A stretch of DNA of 16,821 nucleotides from Methylobacteriaceae bacterium (lineage in GTDB: Bacteria > Pseudomonadota > Alphaproteobacteria > Rhizobiales > Beijerinckiaceae). The position numbers and the translations under genes are program-made. The notes beneath the pieces were generated by a model. It searched no databases, was not told the origin of the DNA, and saw only the letters and a list, made by a program, of their open reading frames with translations. The DNA is taken from assembly GCA_031272615.1 (NCBI GenBank), contig JAISTL010000082.1, positions 1-16,821 of the forward strand, in the 5' to 3' direction. Positions 1 to 7,648 of the stretch are shown one piece after another. Numbering within the stretch: position 1 is the stretch's first letter; every line of letters begins with the position of its first letter.

Positions 1-1028
1 CTTCGGTGACCGGACACGGCACCAATGTCATCGCCGGGCTGGCGGTTTCCCTTGAAGCCACCGCGCTTCCGGCCGTCGTCATCGTCTTCGGCATCATCGC
101 CACCTATTCCATCGCCGGGCTGTTCGGCATCGCCATCGCGGTGACGGCCATGCTGGCGCTGGCCGGCATGATCGTGGCGCTGGATGCCTTCGGGCCGGTG
201 ACGGACAATGCCGGCGGCATCGCCGAAATGTCCGGGCTGCCGGCGGAGGTGCGTCATTCCACCGATGCGCTCGACGCCGTCGGCAACACCACCAAGGCCG
301 TAACCAAGGGCTATGCCATCGGTTCGGCGGGCCTCGGCGCGCTGGTGCTGTTCGCCGCCTACACGTCGGACCTCAGCTATTTCACCCAGAACTCGGCGCA
401 ATTCCCCTATTTCGAGGGCGTCAAGCCGGACTTCTCCCTCGCCAACCCGTTTGTGGTTGTCGGGTTGATCCTCGGCGGGCTGATTCCGTTCCTGTTCGGC
501 GGCATCGCCATGACGGCGGTGGGGCGCGCGGCCGGTTCCGTGGTTGAGGAAGTGCGCCGGCAGTTCCGCGCCAAGCCGGGTATCATGGAAGGCACCGAGA
601 AGCCGGATTACGGCGTGGCGGTGGACATGCTGACCAAGGCGGCCATCCGCGAAATGATCGTTCCGTCGCTGCTGCCGGTGCTGGCGCCGGTGGTGACCTA
701 TTTCGTCATCTACCTCATTGCCGGTAAATCCCAAGCCTTCTCGGCCGTGGGCGCCATGTTGCTCGGCGTGATCGTCACCGGTCTGTTCGTGGCGATTTCC
801 ATGACCTCCGGCGGCGGCGCCTGGGACAACGCCAAGAAGTCCTTCGAGGACGGTTTTGTCGACGCCAACGGCGAGAAGCACCTCAAAGGCTCCGAAGCGC
901 ACAAGGCGTCGGTGACGGGCGACACCGTCGGCGACCCGTACAAAGACACCGCAGGCCCGGCCGTCAACCCCGCGATCAAGATCACCAACATCATCGCCCT
1001 GATGCTGCTGGCCATCCTGGCGCACTGA
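1..1028 (+). CDS. hppA: Membrane-bound proton-translocating pyrophosphatase, C-terminal part (5' end off window)
   Basis: Integral membrane enzyme that hydrolyses pyrophosphate and pumps protons out across the inner membrane. The gene enters from the left edge; full codons start at base 3, leaving 341 residues of a family that is usually about 660-720 residues long. Seen directly: the family motif [20 protein letters not shown] near the edge, then [16 protein letters not shown], then [15 protein letters not shown], several long hydrophobic helices, and the C-terminal [18 protein letters not shown] block. In the K+-dependent subfamily the NTT motif is followed by A and, three residues on, G; here these are K (294-296) and T (303-305), the signature of the K+-independent H+-pumping class. 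The gene ends in TGA and a strong terminator, so it is transcriptionally separate from the liv operon. Identity is very secure; the K+-independence is family knowledge applied to two residues. Confidence 0.97.
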   Translation, partial: SVTGHGTNVIAGLAVSLEATALPAVVIVFGIIATYSIAGLFGIAIAVTAMLALAGMIVALDAFGPVTDNAGGIAEMSGLPAEVRHSTDALDAVGNTTKAVTKGYAIGSAGLGALVLFAAYTSDLSYFTQNSAQFPYFEGVKPDFSLANPFVVVGLILGGLIPFLFGGIAMTAVGRAAGSVVEEVRRQFRAKPGIMEGTEKPDYGVAVDMLTKAAIREMIVPSLLPVLAPVVTYFVIYLIAGKSQAFSAVGAMLLGVIVTGLFVAISMTSGGGAWDNAKKSFEDGFVDANGEKHLKGSEAHKASVTGDTVGDPYKDTAGPAVNPAIKITNIIALMLLAILAH

Positions 1029-1054
1029 GACCGGGACGTATTGACAATACGATT

Positions 1055-1089
1055 GCCGGGGCGCGGTCCGCCGCGCCCCGGCGTTTTTT
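1055..1089 (+). terminator. Intrinsic terminator after hppA
   Basis: A perfect 12-bp GC stem, GCCGGGGCGCGG (1055-1066) with CCGCGCCCCGGC (1071-1082), closes a TCCG tetraloop and is followed after one base by six T residues. It starts 27 bases after the hppA stop codon. Confidence 0.93.
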
Positions 1090-1523
1090 CACGGGCGCCG
1101 CCCCATTCCCATTCCATGGTGAAACGCCTCGACCGCGGACAAAGCGACTCGCGCCGGATGCCCGGGCGCAGGGGCGTTGACGTGCTCTGAAAGAAAGTTA
1201 TCCAAAAGTCTAATACGGCGAAATTATGTTAGATTGCACTGGACAAGTTTTCTTCAAGCCAATAGAAACGGTTCTTCCCTCGGGTCGTTTCCGCTGACTG
1301 CAGGAGCGGCATTTCCGGACGGGTTTTCAACAAAACCCGGCGGGGCGTCTCGCTCCCGGGCGCGGCCCGGGTGATTTTGCTTCAGCACTTTTCGGCGAAA
1401 AGTAGGATACAGGATTTTCGCGATCGGTGCTAAGCACCAACCAGATGATACGAGCAGGCGAGGGCGGTTCGGCCGCTCATTCGGCCCAAAGCGTGTCGGA
1501 TTCCAACAGGAGTGAGGATCATT
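1090..1523 (+). other. Long leader/intergenic region of the liv operon with serial inverted repeats
   Basis: 434 bases without a supported gene. A possible sigma70 promoter is TTGACG (1177-1182) with TATCCA (1199-1204) at 16-base spacing; the -10 match is poor. From 1320 to 1438 there are four perfect inverted repeats in a row: CGGGTTTT/AAAACCCG (1320-1339), CCCGGGC/GCCCGGG (1355-1371), ACTTTTC/GAAAAGT (1387-1403) and GGTGCT-A-AGCACC (1426-1438). The second is followed by TGATTTTG, a poor U-tract. No leader peptide rich in Leu/Ile/Val codons was found, so a classic amino-acid attenuator is not supported. The region may be a structured 5' leader, a regulator-binding region, or both. Confidence 0.5.
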
Positions 1524-2645
1524 ATGGGTTTTTCTCTGAAACTGACCACAGCCGGCTTGCTGATGAGTGCGGCTATGCTGTGCACATCCGTGGCCTACGC
1601 CCAGGATACTTTGAAAATCGCCTTTGTCGGCCCGCGGACCGGCGCGCTGACCCAATACGGCGACATGGTGAAGGAAGGCCTCGATACCGCCATTGAAGAG
1701 CTCAACGCGGCCGGCGGCATCAACGGCAAGAAGATTGAGCTGGTCGTCGAAGACGACGCCTGCGACCCGAAGCAGGGCGCCCCGACAGCCAACCGCGTCG
1801 TTTCGGCCGGTATCGGTTATGTGGTCGGCCATGTGTGCTCCGGCGCGACCATCGCCGCCGCCGACATTTATGACGAGGAGGGCGTTGTGATGATTACGCC
1901 GTCCGCCACGTCCCCGGCGCTGACCGACGACAAGAAACGTACAACGATTTTCCGCACCATCGGCCGTGACGACCAGCAGGGCCCGGCGGCGGTGGCCTAC
2001 ATCGTGAAGCACGGCGGCAAGAAGGTCGCGGTGCTGCACGACAAGCAGGCGTACGGTCTCGGTGTGGCCACGGGCGTCAAGGAAGGCCTGGAGAAGGCCG
2101 GTATCGCCGTTGCGCTGTTCGAGGGCATCAACGCCGGTGAAAGCGACTATTCCGCCATCGTCACCAAGATCAAGTCCGAAGGCGTCGATTACATCTATTA
2201 CGGCGGCTATCATCCCGAATTCGGTCTCATCGCCCGCCAGGCCCGCGAGCGCGGAGTCGACGCCAAGATGATCTCCGATGAAGGCACGGCCAACGCCGAA
2301 CTGGTGCAGATTGCCGGTCCTGCCTCCGAAGGTCTGATGATGACCGTTCCCAAGGACTTCTCCGGTGACCCGGCCAACGCCGAAGTCGTGAAGCACTTCA
2401 AGGATGCCGGTCGTGACCCCGGCGGCGCCTTCCAGCTTTCAGCCTACACCGCGGTGCTCGCCATCCGTGACGGCATTGCCAAGGCCGGCACCGAAGATCC
2501 GGTGAAGGTCGCCGAAGCGCTGCGCACCATCAAGGTGAAGAGCCCGCTCGGTGAAATCGGCTTCAACGAAAAGGGCGACCTCACGGACTTCTCCTTCGTT
2601 GTGGTGAAGGTCAACAAGGACGGCTCCAGGAGCGAGGCCGAATAA
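1524..2645 (+). CDS. livK: Branched-chain amino-acid ABC transporter, periplasmic substrate-binding protein
   Basis: Periplasmic binding protein (LivJ/LivK, type I periplasmic-binding fold) that captures branched-chain amino acids, or related amino acids, and delivers them to LivHMGF. The 373-residue protein starts with a signal peptide of about 26 residues (hydrophobic core, then AYA before QDTLKIAF). The mature N-terminus KIAFVGPRTG, the AGGINGKKIELVVEDD block and PSATSPALTD are typical. Cys80 and Cys105, 25 residues apart, match the spacing of the disulfide in E. coli LivJ. ATG at 1524 is preferred over the in-frame GTG at 1512 because AGGAG and GAGG lie at 1508-1517, overlapping the GTG but well spaced for the ATG. 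It is the first gene of the operon and is followed by a long hairpin, so it is probably made in excess over the membrane components. The exact substrate (Leu/Ile/Val versus another small amino acid) cannot be read from sequence. Confidence 0.93.
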   Translation: MGFSLKLTTAGLLMSAAMLCTSVAYAQDTLKIAFVGPRTGALTQYGDMVKEGLDTAIEELNAAGGINGKKIELVVEDDACDPKQGAPTANRVVSAGIGYVVGHVCSGATIAAADIYDEEGVVMITPSATSPALTDDKKRTTIFRTIGRDDQQGPAAVAYIVKHGGKKVAVLHDKQAYGLGVATGVKEGLEKAGIAVALFEGINAGESDYSAIVTKIKSEGVDYIYYGGYHPEFGLIARQARERGVDAKMISDEGTANAELVQIAGPASEGLMMTVPKDFSGDPANAEVVKHFKDAGRDPGGAFQLSAYTAVLAIRDGIAKAGTEDPVKVAEALRTIKVKSPLGEIGFNEKGDLTDFSFVVVKVNKDGSRSEAE

Positions 2646-2673
2646 ATCAACGGCTTTTTGGGTTCCGCAAAGC

Positions 2674-2712
2674 TTTTCCCGGAGAAAGACGGATGTCTTT
2701 CTTCCGGGAAAG
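2674..2712 (+). promoter_or_regulatory. Strong hairpin between livK and livH (3' stabiliser or partial terminator)
   Basis: TTTTCCCGGAGAAAGAC (2674-2690) pairs with GTCTTTC(T)TCCGGGAAAG (2695-2712) to give a 17-bp stem with one bulged T (2703), one G-U pair and a GGAT loop. No U-tract follows, so it is not a complete intrinsic terminator. In binding-protein operons such hairpins commonly protect the binding-protein mRNA end and lower expression of the downstream permease genes; that role is inferred here. Confidence 0.65.
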
Positions 2713-2815
2713 GACGTTGACATGAGTGTTGCGGAAGCGGTTTTCACGCGGGGCGACCGGTCGAGAACCGCTTCAGCCGTTTGTTTTCATAAAGTACGTA
2801 TCGGGAAGACGACGA

Positions 2816-3742
2816 ATGCCCGGCTTGGCCAAATTCCTGCAGCTGTTCATCGACGGCATCAGCCTCGGCGCGCTCTACGCCATGATCGCCATCGGTTATA
2901 CCATGGTCTACGGTATCATCGGCATGATCAACTTCGCCCACGGTGAAATCTACATGATCGGCGCCTATGTGGGGATGCTGCTGATCACTTATCTGGCCGG
3001 AGCGGCCTTCGGCATGACCCTGCCCATCGTTCTGGCGCTGGCGTTGCTGCTCTCGGTGTTCATCACCTCCATCTACGGTTATGTGGTGGAACGCATCGCC
3101 TACCGGCCGCTGCGCTCCAGCCAGCGCCTGATTCCGCTGATTTCCGCCATCGGCGTCTCCTTCTTCCTGCAGAATTTCGTCGCCATCGGCCAATCGGCCA
3201 AGACGCTCAATGTGATGCGTCTCACTCCCGGCGGCTCGGTGTTCCAGTTCGCCGACGGGTCGTCGTTCCAGTTTGACTACGCCAAGATGCTGATTGTCGG
3301 CGTCACCATCATCATGATGACGGCGCTGACGCTCTACATCAAATACTCCCGCATGGGCCGGGCGTGCCGCGCCTGCGCGCAGGACCTCAAGATGGCGGCG
3401 CTGCTCGGCGTGGACATCAACCGGGTGATTTCGTTCACCTTCGTCCTCGGCGCCGGTCTGGCGGCGGTGGGCGGCGTGCTGATTACCAATTCCACCGGCA
3501 TTCTCAACCCGTTCATCGGCTTTCTCTTCGGTTTGAAGGCGTTTGTCGCGGCGGTGCTCGGCGGCATCGGCTCCAGTCCCGGCGCCATGGCCGGCGGGGT
3601 GTTTCTGGGAGTCGTTGAGTCGATGACGTCGGGCTATATCAGTTCGGATTACAAGGACGCCATCGCCTTCGGCCTGCTGATCGCAATCCTGCTGATCCGG
3701 CCGACCGGGCTGCTCGGCCGCGCGCAAGTGGATAAAGTGTGA
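2816..3742 (+). CDS. livH: Branched-chain amino-acid ABC transporter permease LivH
   Basis: Inner-membrane permease, one half of the LivH-LivM channel. It has 308 residues, the usual LivH length, with multiple hydrophobic helices. Diagnostic stretches are DGISLGALYAMIAIGYTMVYG and INFAHGEIYMIGAY near the N-terminus, the cytoplasmic coupling segment around GRACRACAQDLKMAALLGV, and GLKAFVAAVLGGIGSSPGA near the C-terminus. The ATG at 2816 is chosen because it has GGAAG seven bases upstream and gives the family-length N-terminus; an in-frame GTG at 2726 would add 30 residues that look nothing like the family. The stop codon overlaps the livM start by one base (TGATG), implying translational coupling. 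Confidence 0.94.
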   Translation: MPGLAKFLQLFIDGISLGALYAMIAIGYTMVYGIIGMINFAHGEIYMIGAYVGMLLITYLAGAAFGMTLPIVLALALLLSVFITSIYGYVVERIAYRPLRSSQRLIPLISAIGVSFFLQNFVAIGQSAKTLNVMRLTPGGSVFQFADGSSFQFDYAKMLIVGVTIIMMTALTLYIKYSRMGRACRACAQDLKMAALLGVDINRVISFTFVLGAGLAAVGGVLITNSTGILNPFIGFLFGLKAFVAAVLGGIGSSPGAMAGGVFLGVVESMTSGYISSDYKDAIAFGLLIAILLIRPTGLLGRAQVDKV

Positions 3743-4989
3743 TGTTTTTCAATATCAAAGAAGCGATTTTATCGGCGATACTGGCGGGCATCCTGATTTT
3801 CCCGGTGTTCGGGTGGCGGCTGTTCAAGAGCGGCGGGCAGTTTGAAACCCGTTTCGAGCCCGCGAACATTCTGCTCACCATGGGCGTGGTGTTCGCCATC
3901 TTCCTGTGCCGGCCGTTGTGGAGCCAGATGCTCAAGGTGATGCCGAAGTTCCGCTCGCTGGAACTGGACGACGAGCAGCAGGGCAGGGTCATCCGCTGGT
4001 TCTTTATCGCCGCGTTTCTTTTTCCGGTGTTGATGATCCTACAGCGCGTCACGTGGCCAGGGCGGGATTACCGCGTGGTCATCGACGTCTCCAGCATCGC
4101 GCTGACCTACGTGATTCTGGGCCTCAGCCTCAACATCATCGTCGGCTATGCCGGGTTGCTCAACCTGGGGCATGTGGCGTTCTACGGCATCGGCGGCTAT
4201 GTGTTCGGCTGCCTGTTCAAGTTTTTCGGCTGGGGGTTCTGGTCCAGCCTTCCGGTGGCCGTGTTCGCCGCCGGATTGGCCGGGTTCCTGGTCAGTCTGC
4301 CGCTGCTGCGGTTGCGGGGGGACTATCTGGCCATTGTGACGCTGGCGTTCGCCGAAATCCTGCGCCAGGTGTTCAACAACGAGGTGCCGCTGTTCGGCGG
4401 GCCCGACGGCATTGCCGGTTTGCCCAAACCGGCGGTGATGGGGTTCGAGATGCTGCGGCGCGGCGACGACACCTTCCATTCGCTGCTGGGGTTGACCTAT
4501 GACAGCCGCCACATGGTGATTTGGCTGTATTTCATCGTTCTGGCGCTGACGCTGGTCACCTATCTGGTGTCGCAGCGCCTGTTGAAAATGCCGCTGGGGC
4601 GCGCTCTCGAAGCGCTGCGCGAAGATGAAATCGCCTGTCAGTCCCTCGGGATCAATCCGGCGCCGGTGAAAATCTGGGCGTTTACCATCGGCTCGGCGAT
4701 GGCCGGCGCGGCGGGGGCGTTCTTCGCCACCCGCAACACCATGATCAACCCGGACTGCTTCCAGTTTCTCGAGTCGATCATGATTCTGGTCGCCGTGGTG
4801 CTGGGCGGTATGGGGTCCAATCTCGGGGTCATCATCGGCTCCATCGTCATCGTCATGATTCAGGAATACGGCCGGGATCTTGCCGAATACCGCATGCTGG
4901 TGTTCGGCGTGCTGCTGGTGGTGATGATGCTGTGGAAACCGCAGGGGTTCCTGCCGGCCAAGCGCAAAAGCGTGGAGTTGCCGTCATGA
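3742..4989 (+). CDS. livM: Branched-chain amino-acid ABC transporter permease LivM
   Basis: Second permease subunit, 415 residues. The core (about residue 110 onward) has the LivM hallmarks VILGLSLNIIVGYAGLLNLGHVAFYGIGGY, LRLRGDYLAIVTLAFAEILRQV, GGPDGIAGLP, the coupling segment GRALEALREDEIACQSLGI and VAVVLGGMGSNLG. An N-terminal extension of about 100 residues carries additional hydrophobic helices, as in the subset of LivM proteins with a DUF3382-type N-terminal domain. The ATG at 3742 overlaps the livH stop codon; a GTG immediately in front (3739) is in frame but lacks support. The livG ATG overlaps its own stop (ATGA). Confidence 0.94.
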   Translation: MFFNIKEAILSAILAGILIFPVFGWRLFKSGGQFETRFEPANILLTMGVVFAIFLCRPLWSQMLKVMPKFRSLELDDEQQGRVIRWFFIAAFLFPVLMILQRVTWPGRDYRVVIDVSSIALTYVILGLSLNIIVGYAGLLNLGHVAFYGIGGYVFGCLFKFFGWGFWSSLPVAVFAAGLAGFLVSLPLLRLRGDYLAIVTLAFAEILRQVFNNEVPLFGGPDGIAGLPKPAVMGFEMLRRGDDTFHSLLGLTYDSRHMVIWLYFIVLALTLVTYLVSQRLLKMPLGRALEALREDEIACQSLGINPAPVKIWAFTIGSAMAGAAGAFFATRNTMINPDCFQFLESIMILVAVVLGGMGSNLGVIIGSIVIVMIQEYGRDLAEYRMLVFGVLLVVMMLWKPQGFLPAKRKSVELPS

Positions 4990-5753
4990 CCTCTCCGATG
5001 CTCAACGTTTCCTCGCTCTCCATCAGTTTCGGCGGTCTGCTGGCGGTCGACAACGTCGATTTGCAGGTGGAAACCGGTGAAATCGTCTCGATTATCGGGC
5101 CCAACGGCGCCGGGAAAACCACGGTGTTCAACTGCATCTGCGGGTTTTACAAGCCGACGACCGGAATTGTCTCGTTCCAGCGGGAGGATATCACCGGAAT
5201 GCCCTGTTATAAAACCGCGCGGCGGGGCATGGTGCGGACCTTTCAGAACATCCGTCTGTTCAAGGGGTTGACGGCGCTGGAAAACCTGTTGATTGCCCAG
5301 CACCAGCACCTCAACACAGGGTTTTTCGCCGGGTTGTTTTCGCTTCCGTCATTCCGGCGCTCGGAGCGTGAGGCCATTGACAAGGCGGTGTTCTGGCTGG
5401 ACTATATGGGTTTGAAAGACCTCGCCAACCGCGAGGCGGGAACGCTGCCCTACGGCACCCAGCGGCGGCTCGAGATCGCCCGGTGCATGATCACCGAGCC
5501 GCGCCTGCTGATGCTGGATGAGCCGGCCGCCGGCCTCAACCCCCAGGAAAAACAGGAGTTGCAGACGCTGATCAAGGATTTGCGGACCAGCCACGATGTG
5601 TCGGTGTTGTTGATCGAACACGACATGCGCTTGGTGATGAGCACCGCCGAGCGGATATTGGTGATGGAGCACGGCAAAACGATTGCCACCGGAACGCCGG
5701 AGGAAATCCGCCGCAATGAACGCGTCATCAAGGCCTATCTGGGAGAGGAGTGA
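4986..5753 (+). CDS. livG: Branched-chain amino-acid ABC transporter ATP-binding protein LivG
   Basis: Cytoplasmic ATPase that with LivF powers the LivHM permease. It has 255 residues. Walker A GPNGAGKTT is at residues 38-46, the Q-loop region contains RTFQNIRLF, the ABC signature is the divergent LPYGTQRR form (154-161) typical of LivG, Walker B RLLMLDEP has Asp178-Glu179, and the switch histidine is His212 in LLIEHDM. The ATG at 4986 overlaps the livM stop as ATGA and has GGAG eight bases upstream; an ATG at 4932 lies inside livM and would add 18 unrelated residues. The C-terminus AYLGEE is typical of the family. Confidence 0.96.
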   Translation: MTSPMLNVSSLSISFGGLLAVDNVDLQVETGEIVSIIGPNGAGKTTVFNCICGFYKPTTGIVSFQREDITGMPCYKTARRGMVRTFQNIRLFKGLTALENLLIAQHQHLNTGFFAGLFSLPSFRRSEREAIDKAVFWLDYMGLKDLANREAGTLPYGTQRRLEIARCMITEPRLLMLDEPAAGLNPQEKQELQTLIKDLRTSHDVSVLLIEHDMRLVMSTAERILVMEHGKTIATGTPEEIRRNERVIKAYLGEE

Positions 5754-5755
5754 CC

Positions 5756-6460
5756 ATGCTGCTCCGTCTGGACAAAGTGTATACCCGTTACGGGGCGATT
5801 GAGGCGTTGCACGGCGTTTCCGTGTCGGTGAACGAGGGCGAGATTGTCACGCTCATCGGGGCGAACGGCGCGGGGAAAAGCACGCTGCTGATGACGATTT
5901 GCGGCAGCCCGGAGGCCAGCAGCGGGCGTATCGAGTTCGAGGGCGTCGATATCACCCACGGGCGCACCAGCGATATCATGCGCATGGGCTTGGCCATCTC
6001 CCCCGAGGGGCGGCGGGTGTTCACCGAGCTGACGGTGGAGGAAAACCTCAAGATGGGCGCCTTTTTTGCCGAAAAGGATGACCTCGAACACCGGCTGAAC
6101 CATGTCTATTCGCTGTTTCCGCGGCTCAAGGAGAGGCAGAACCAGCGCGGCGCCACCATGTCCGGCGGCGAGCAGCAGATGCTGTCCATCGGGCGGGCGC
6201 TGATGTCCAAGCCGCGCCTGATGCTGCTGGATGAACCGACTCTCGGCTTGGCGCCGCTGATTATCGGCCAGATTTTCTCCATCATCCGCCGCATCCGTGA
6301 GGAGGGGGTGACGGTGTTTCTGGTGGAGCAGAACGCCCAGAAGGCCCTGCAGATTGCCGACCGCGCCTATGTGCTGGAAAACGGTTCGGTGGTGCTGTCG
6401 GATACCGGCGCCAACCTGCTGAAGAACGAGGAAGTGAAGAAGGCCTATCTCGGCGGGTAG
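5756..6460 (+). CDS. livF: Branched-chain amino-acid ABC transporter ATP-binding protein LivF
   Basis: Second ATPase subunit, 234 residues, forming the LivGF nucleotide-binding pair. Walker A GANGAGKST is at 35-43, the signature MSGGEQQMLSIGRAL begins at 135, and Walker B LMLLDEPTLGLAP has Asp159. The switch position reads LVEQN, with Gln in place of His; this is normal for LivF and not a defect. ISPEGRRVFTELTVEENL is also diagnostic. AGGAG sits five bases before the ATG and only two bases separate it from the livG stop. Last gene of the operon. Confidence 0.96.
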   Translation: MLLRLDKVYTRYGAIEALHGVSVSVNEGEIVTLIGANGAGKSTLLMTICGSPEASSGRIEFEGVDITHGRTSDIMRMGLAISPEGRRVFTELTVEENLKMGAFFAEKDDLEHRLNHVYSLFPRLKERQNQRGATMSGGEQQMLSIGRALMSKPRLMLLDEPTLGLAPLIIGQIFSIIRRIREEGVTVFLVEQNAQKALQIADRAYVLENGSVVLSDTGANLLKNEEVKKAYLGG

Positions 6461-6540
6461 AGCGTTTGCGTGGGCGAACGCGGGTGTTTGCCCGGTCGGG
6501 TCGGCGGCGGGCGAGGTTTATGCGATGATTCAGTTGCTTG

Positions 6541-6568
6541 CGATAATCAATTGTTATCGTTGCTTTTT
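6541..6568 (+). terminator. Possible weak terminator of the liv operon (AT-rich palindrome)
   Basis: CGATAA (6541-6546) and TTATCG (6554-6559) flank TCAATTG, and TTGC plus five T residues follow (6564-6568). The stem is short and AT-rich but is the only hairpin-plus-U-tract downstream of livF. It overlaps the 3' end of the convergent EFR1-type gene. A second hairpin without U-tract, GCGTTTGC/GCGAACGC, lies right after the livF stop (6462-6481). The palindrome could instead bind a protein. Confidence 0.35.
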
Positions 6569-7590
6569 CCTGAGGTGGGCGGTTTCGCCATGCGCTTGCC
6601 CCAGAAGCGGTAGTGCGTGAGGGAGGTCCATTCCGCCAGTTTCACATACCACGGATGCTTCAGCAGACGGTGACGCAACCTGTAGGCGCCGGTGAGCAGC
6701 GCGAGGGTGACCGCGGCGACGACAAGGGTGTTCATCAGCCCCGAATCCCCTCCGCCGGGCAGGAAGGCCGAAAGCAGGCCCGCAACCGGCAGGGCAAGCA
6801 GCGTCAGTGTGATGATGAAGCCGTGGCCGATATCGATCGCCTGCTCGGGGCAGCCGTTCATGCATTTCATGCAGCTTTCGCAGTTCAGCGTCCAATAGGG
6901 CCGGCCGCCATCGTCGCGGATGGCGTCGACGGGGCAGCGGCTGATGCAGATGCCGCAGTTGTCACAGCCCGATGAGGCGTAGAACTGCTTGGCCAGCCAG
7001 AAACGGCCGATACAGTAATAGGCCAGGGCCACGGGGGCGATAAAGATATCCTGGATGATGTCACGACGGGCGATAAAGAGCGGTCGGCCGGAAAACAGCT
7101 TTCCGGCGTATTGTGCCAACCGTTCGCGGTTGCGGTTGTGGATGAACTGCACCTTTTCGGGGGCGGGAACCGGATGCAGGATGAACCAGTTGGAGGGCAT
7201 GTCGAAGGGAACGGCGCCGACGACATGGTATCCCTTGAGCCGCAGCCGCAGATGGGCGAACATGAAGGCCACACCGGTCAGGCCCGGTGTGACATGGTTG
7301 CCCACCTTGAAGCCGCCGCGGGTGTTCATCAGCAGCACGTCATTGGCGCCGGGGGGAAATCGGCTTATGAAGTTCAGGGTAATCGGCGGAAAGTTGAAGC
7401 CGTGAACCGGAGAGATGAACACGATGAGCGCCCCGGAGAGGTCCACCGTGGCGGGATTGGTGTTGATCATGGAGTGGATGATGGCGGGAACGCCTTTTGC
7501 CCGGGCGAATTCCGCCAGCCACAAGGCGACCCGCTTGGAATTGCCCGTTCCGGAAAAATAGAAGATGACCAGCCGCCGGGGAACGTTCAT
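6547..7590 (-). CDS. Membrane-anchored flavodoxin / bis-[4Fe-4S] ferredoxin (EFR1-type)
   Basis: A 347-residue predicted electron-transfer protein. The N-terminal flavodoxin-like part has the FMN phosphate-loop motif FYFSGTGNSKR (residues 10-20) and ISPVHGFNFPP. Two [4Fe-4S] motifs follow: Cys209, 212, 215, 219-Pro and Cys237, 240, 243, 247-Pro. After these come two hydrophobic helices (about 256-277 and 285-303) and a basic cytoplasmic-looking tail. This matches the EFR1 family of flavodoxin-ferredoxin fusions; redox partner and substrate are unknown. The ATG at 7590 is chosen because GGAG lies seven bases upstream and the sequence starts directly with the flavodoxin fold; the frame stays open to 7917 but that part is antisense-like sequence inside the upstream ADP-ribosylhydrolase gene. 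It is the last of three minus-strand genes, 58 bases after the preceding stop. Confidence 0.85.
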   Translation of the reverse strand: MNVPRRLVIFYFSGTGNSKRVALWLAEFARAKGVPAIIHSMINTNPATVDLSGALIVFISPVHGFNFPPITLNFISRFPPGANDVLLMNTRGGFKVGNHVTPGLTGVAFMFAHLRLRLKGYHVVGAVPFDMPSNWFILHPVPAPEKVQFIHNRNRERLAQYAGKLFSGRPLFIARRDIIQDIFIAPVALAYYCIGRFWLAKQFYASSGCDNCGICISRCPVDAIRDDGGRPYWTLNCESCMKCMNGCPEQAIDIGHGFIITLTLLALPVAGLLSAFLPGGGDSGLMNTLVVAAVTLALLTGAYRLRHRLLKHPWYVKLAEWTSLTHYRFWGKRMAKPPTSGKSNDNN

Positions 7591-7648
7591 CCCGATACTC
7601 CGGTGAGTTCTTGTTCCGACGTTAGCACGGCGCCCGGAAACAGGCAAA

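Noticed and set aside
1177..1374. 65-codon open frame as a liv leader peptide
   Set aside because: Starts with TTG, has no ribosome-binding site, and is not enriched in Leu, Ile or Val codons.
1254..2396. 380-codon open frame on the minus strand opposite livK
   Set aside because: Lies antisense to a certain gene, has a low-complexity His/Gly/Arg-rich translation typical of GC-rich shadow frames, and no family resemblance.
2717..2745. TTGACA as a promoter for livH
   Set aside because: No acceptable -10 sequence at 16-18 bases spacing (GTTTTC or similar).
2726..2815. GTG start adding 30 residues to LivH
   Set aside because: The added sequence is basic and non-hydrophobic, lacks a ribosome-binding site, and exceeds the normal family length.
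2744..3727. 327-codon open frame on the minus strand opposite livH
   Set aside because: Antisense to livH, with an Asp/His/Gln/Arg-rich composition and no recognisable motif.
6315..6345. Loss of the switch histidine in LivF as a defect
   Set aside because: Gln in VEQN is normal for LivF proteins.
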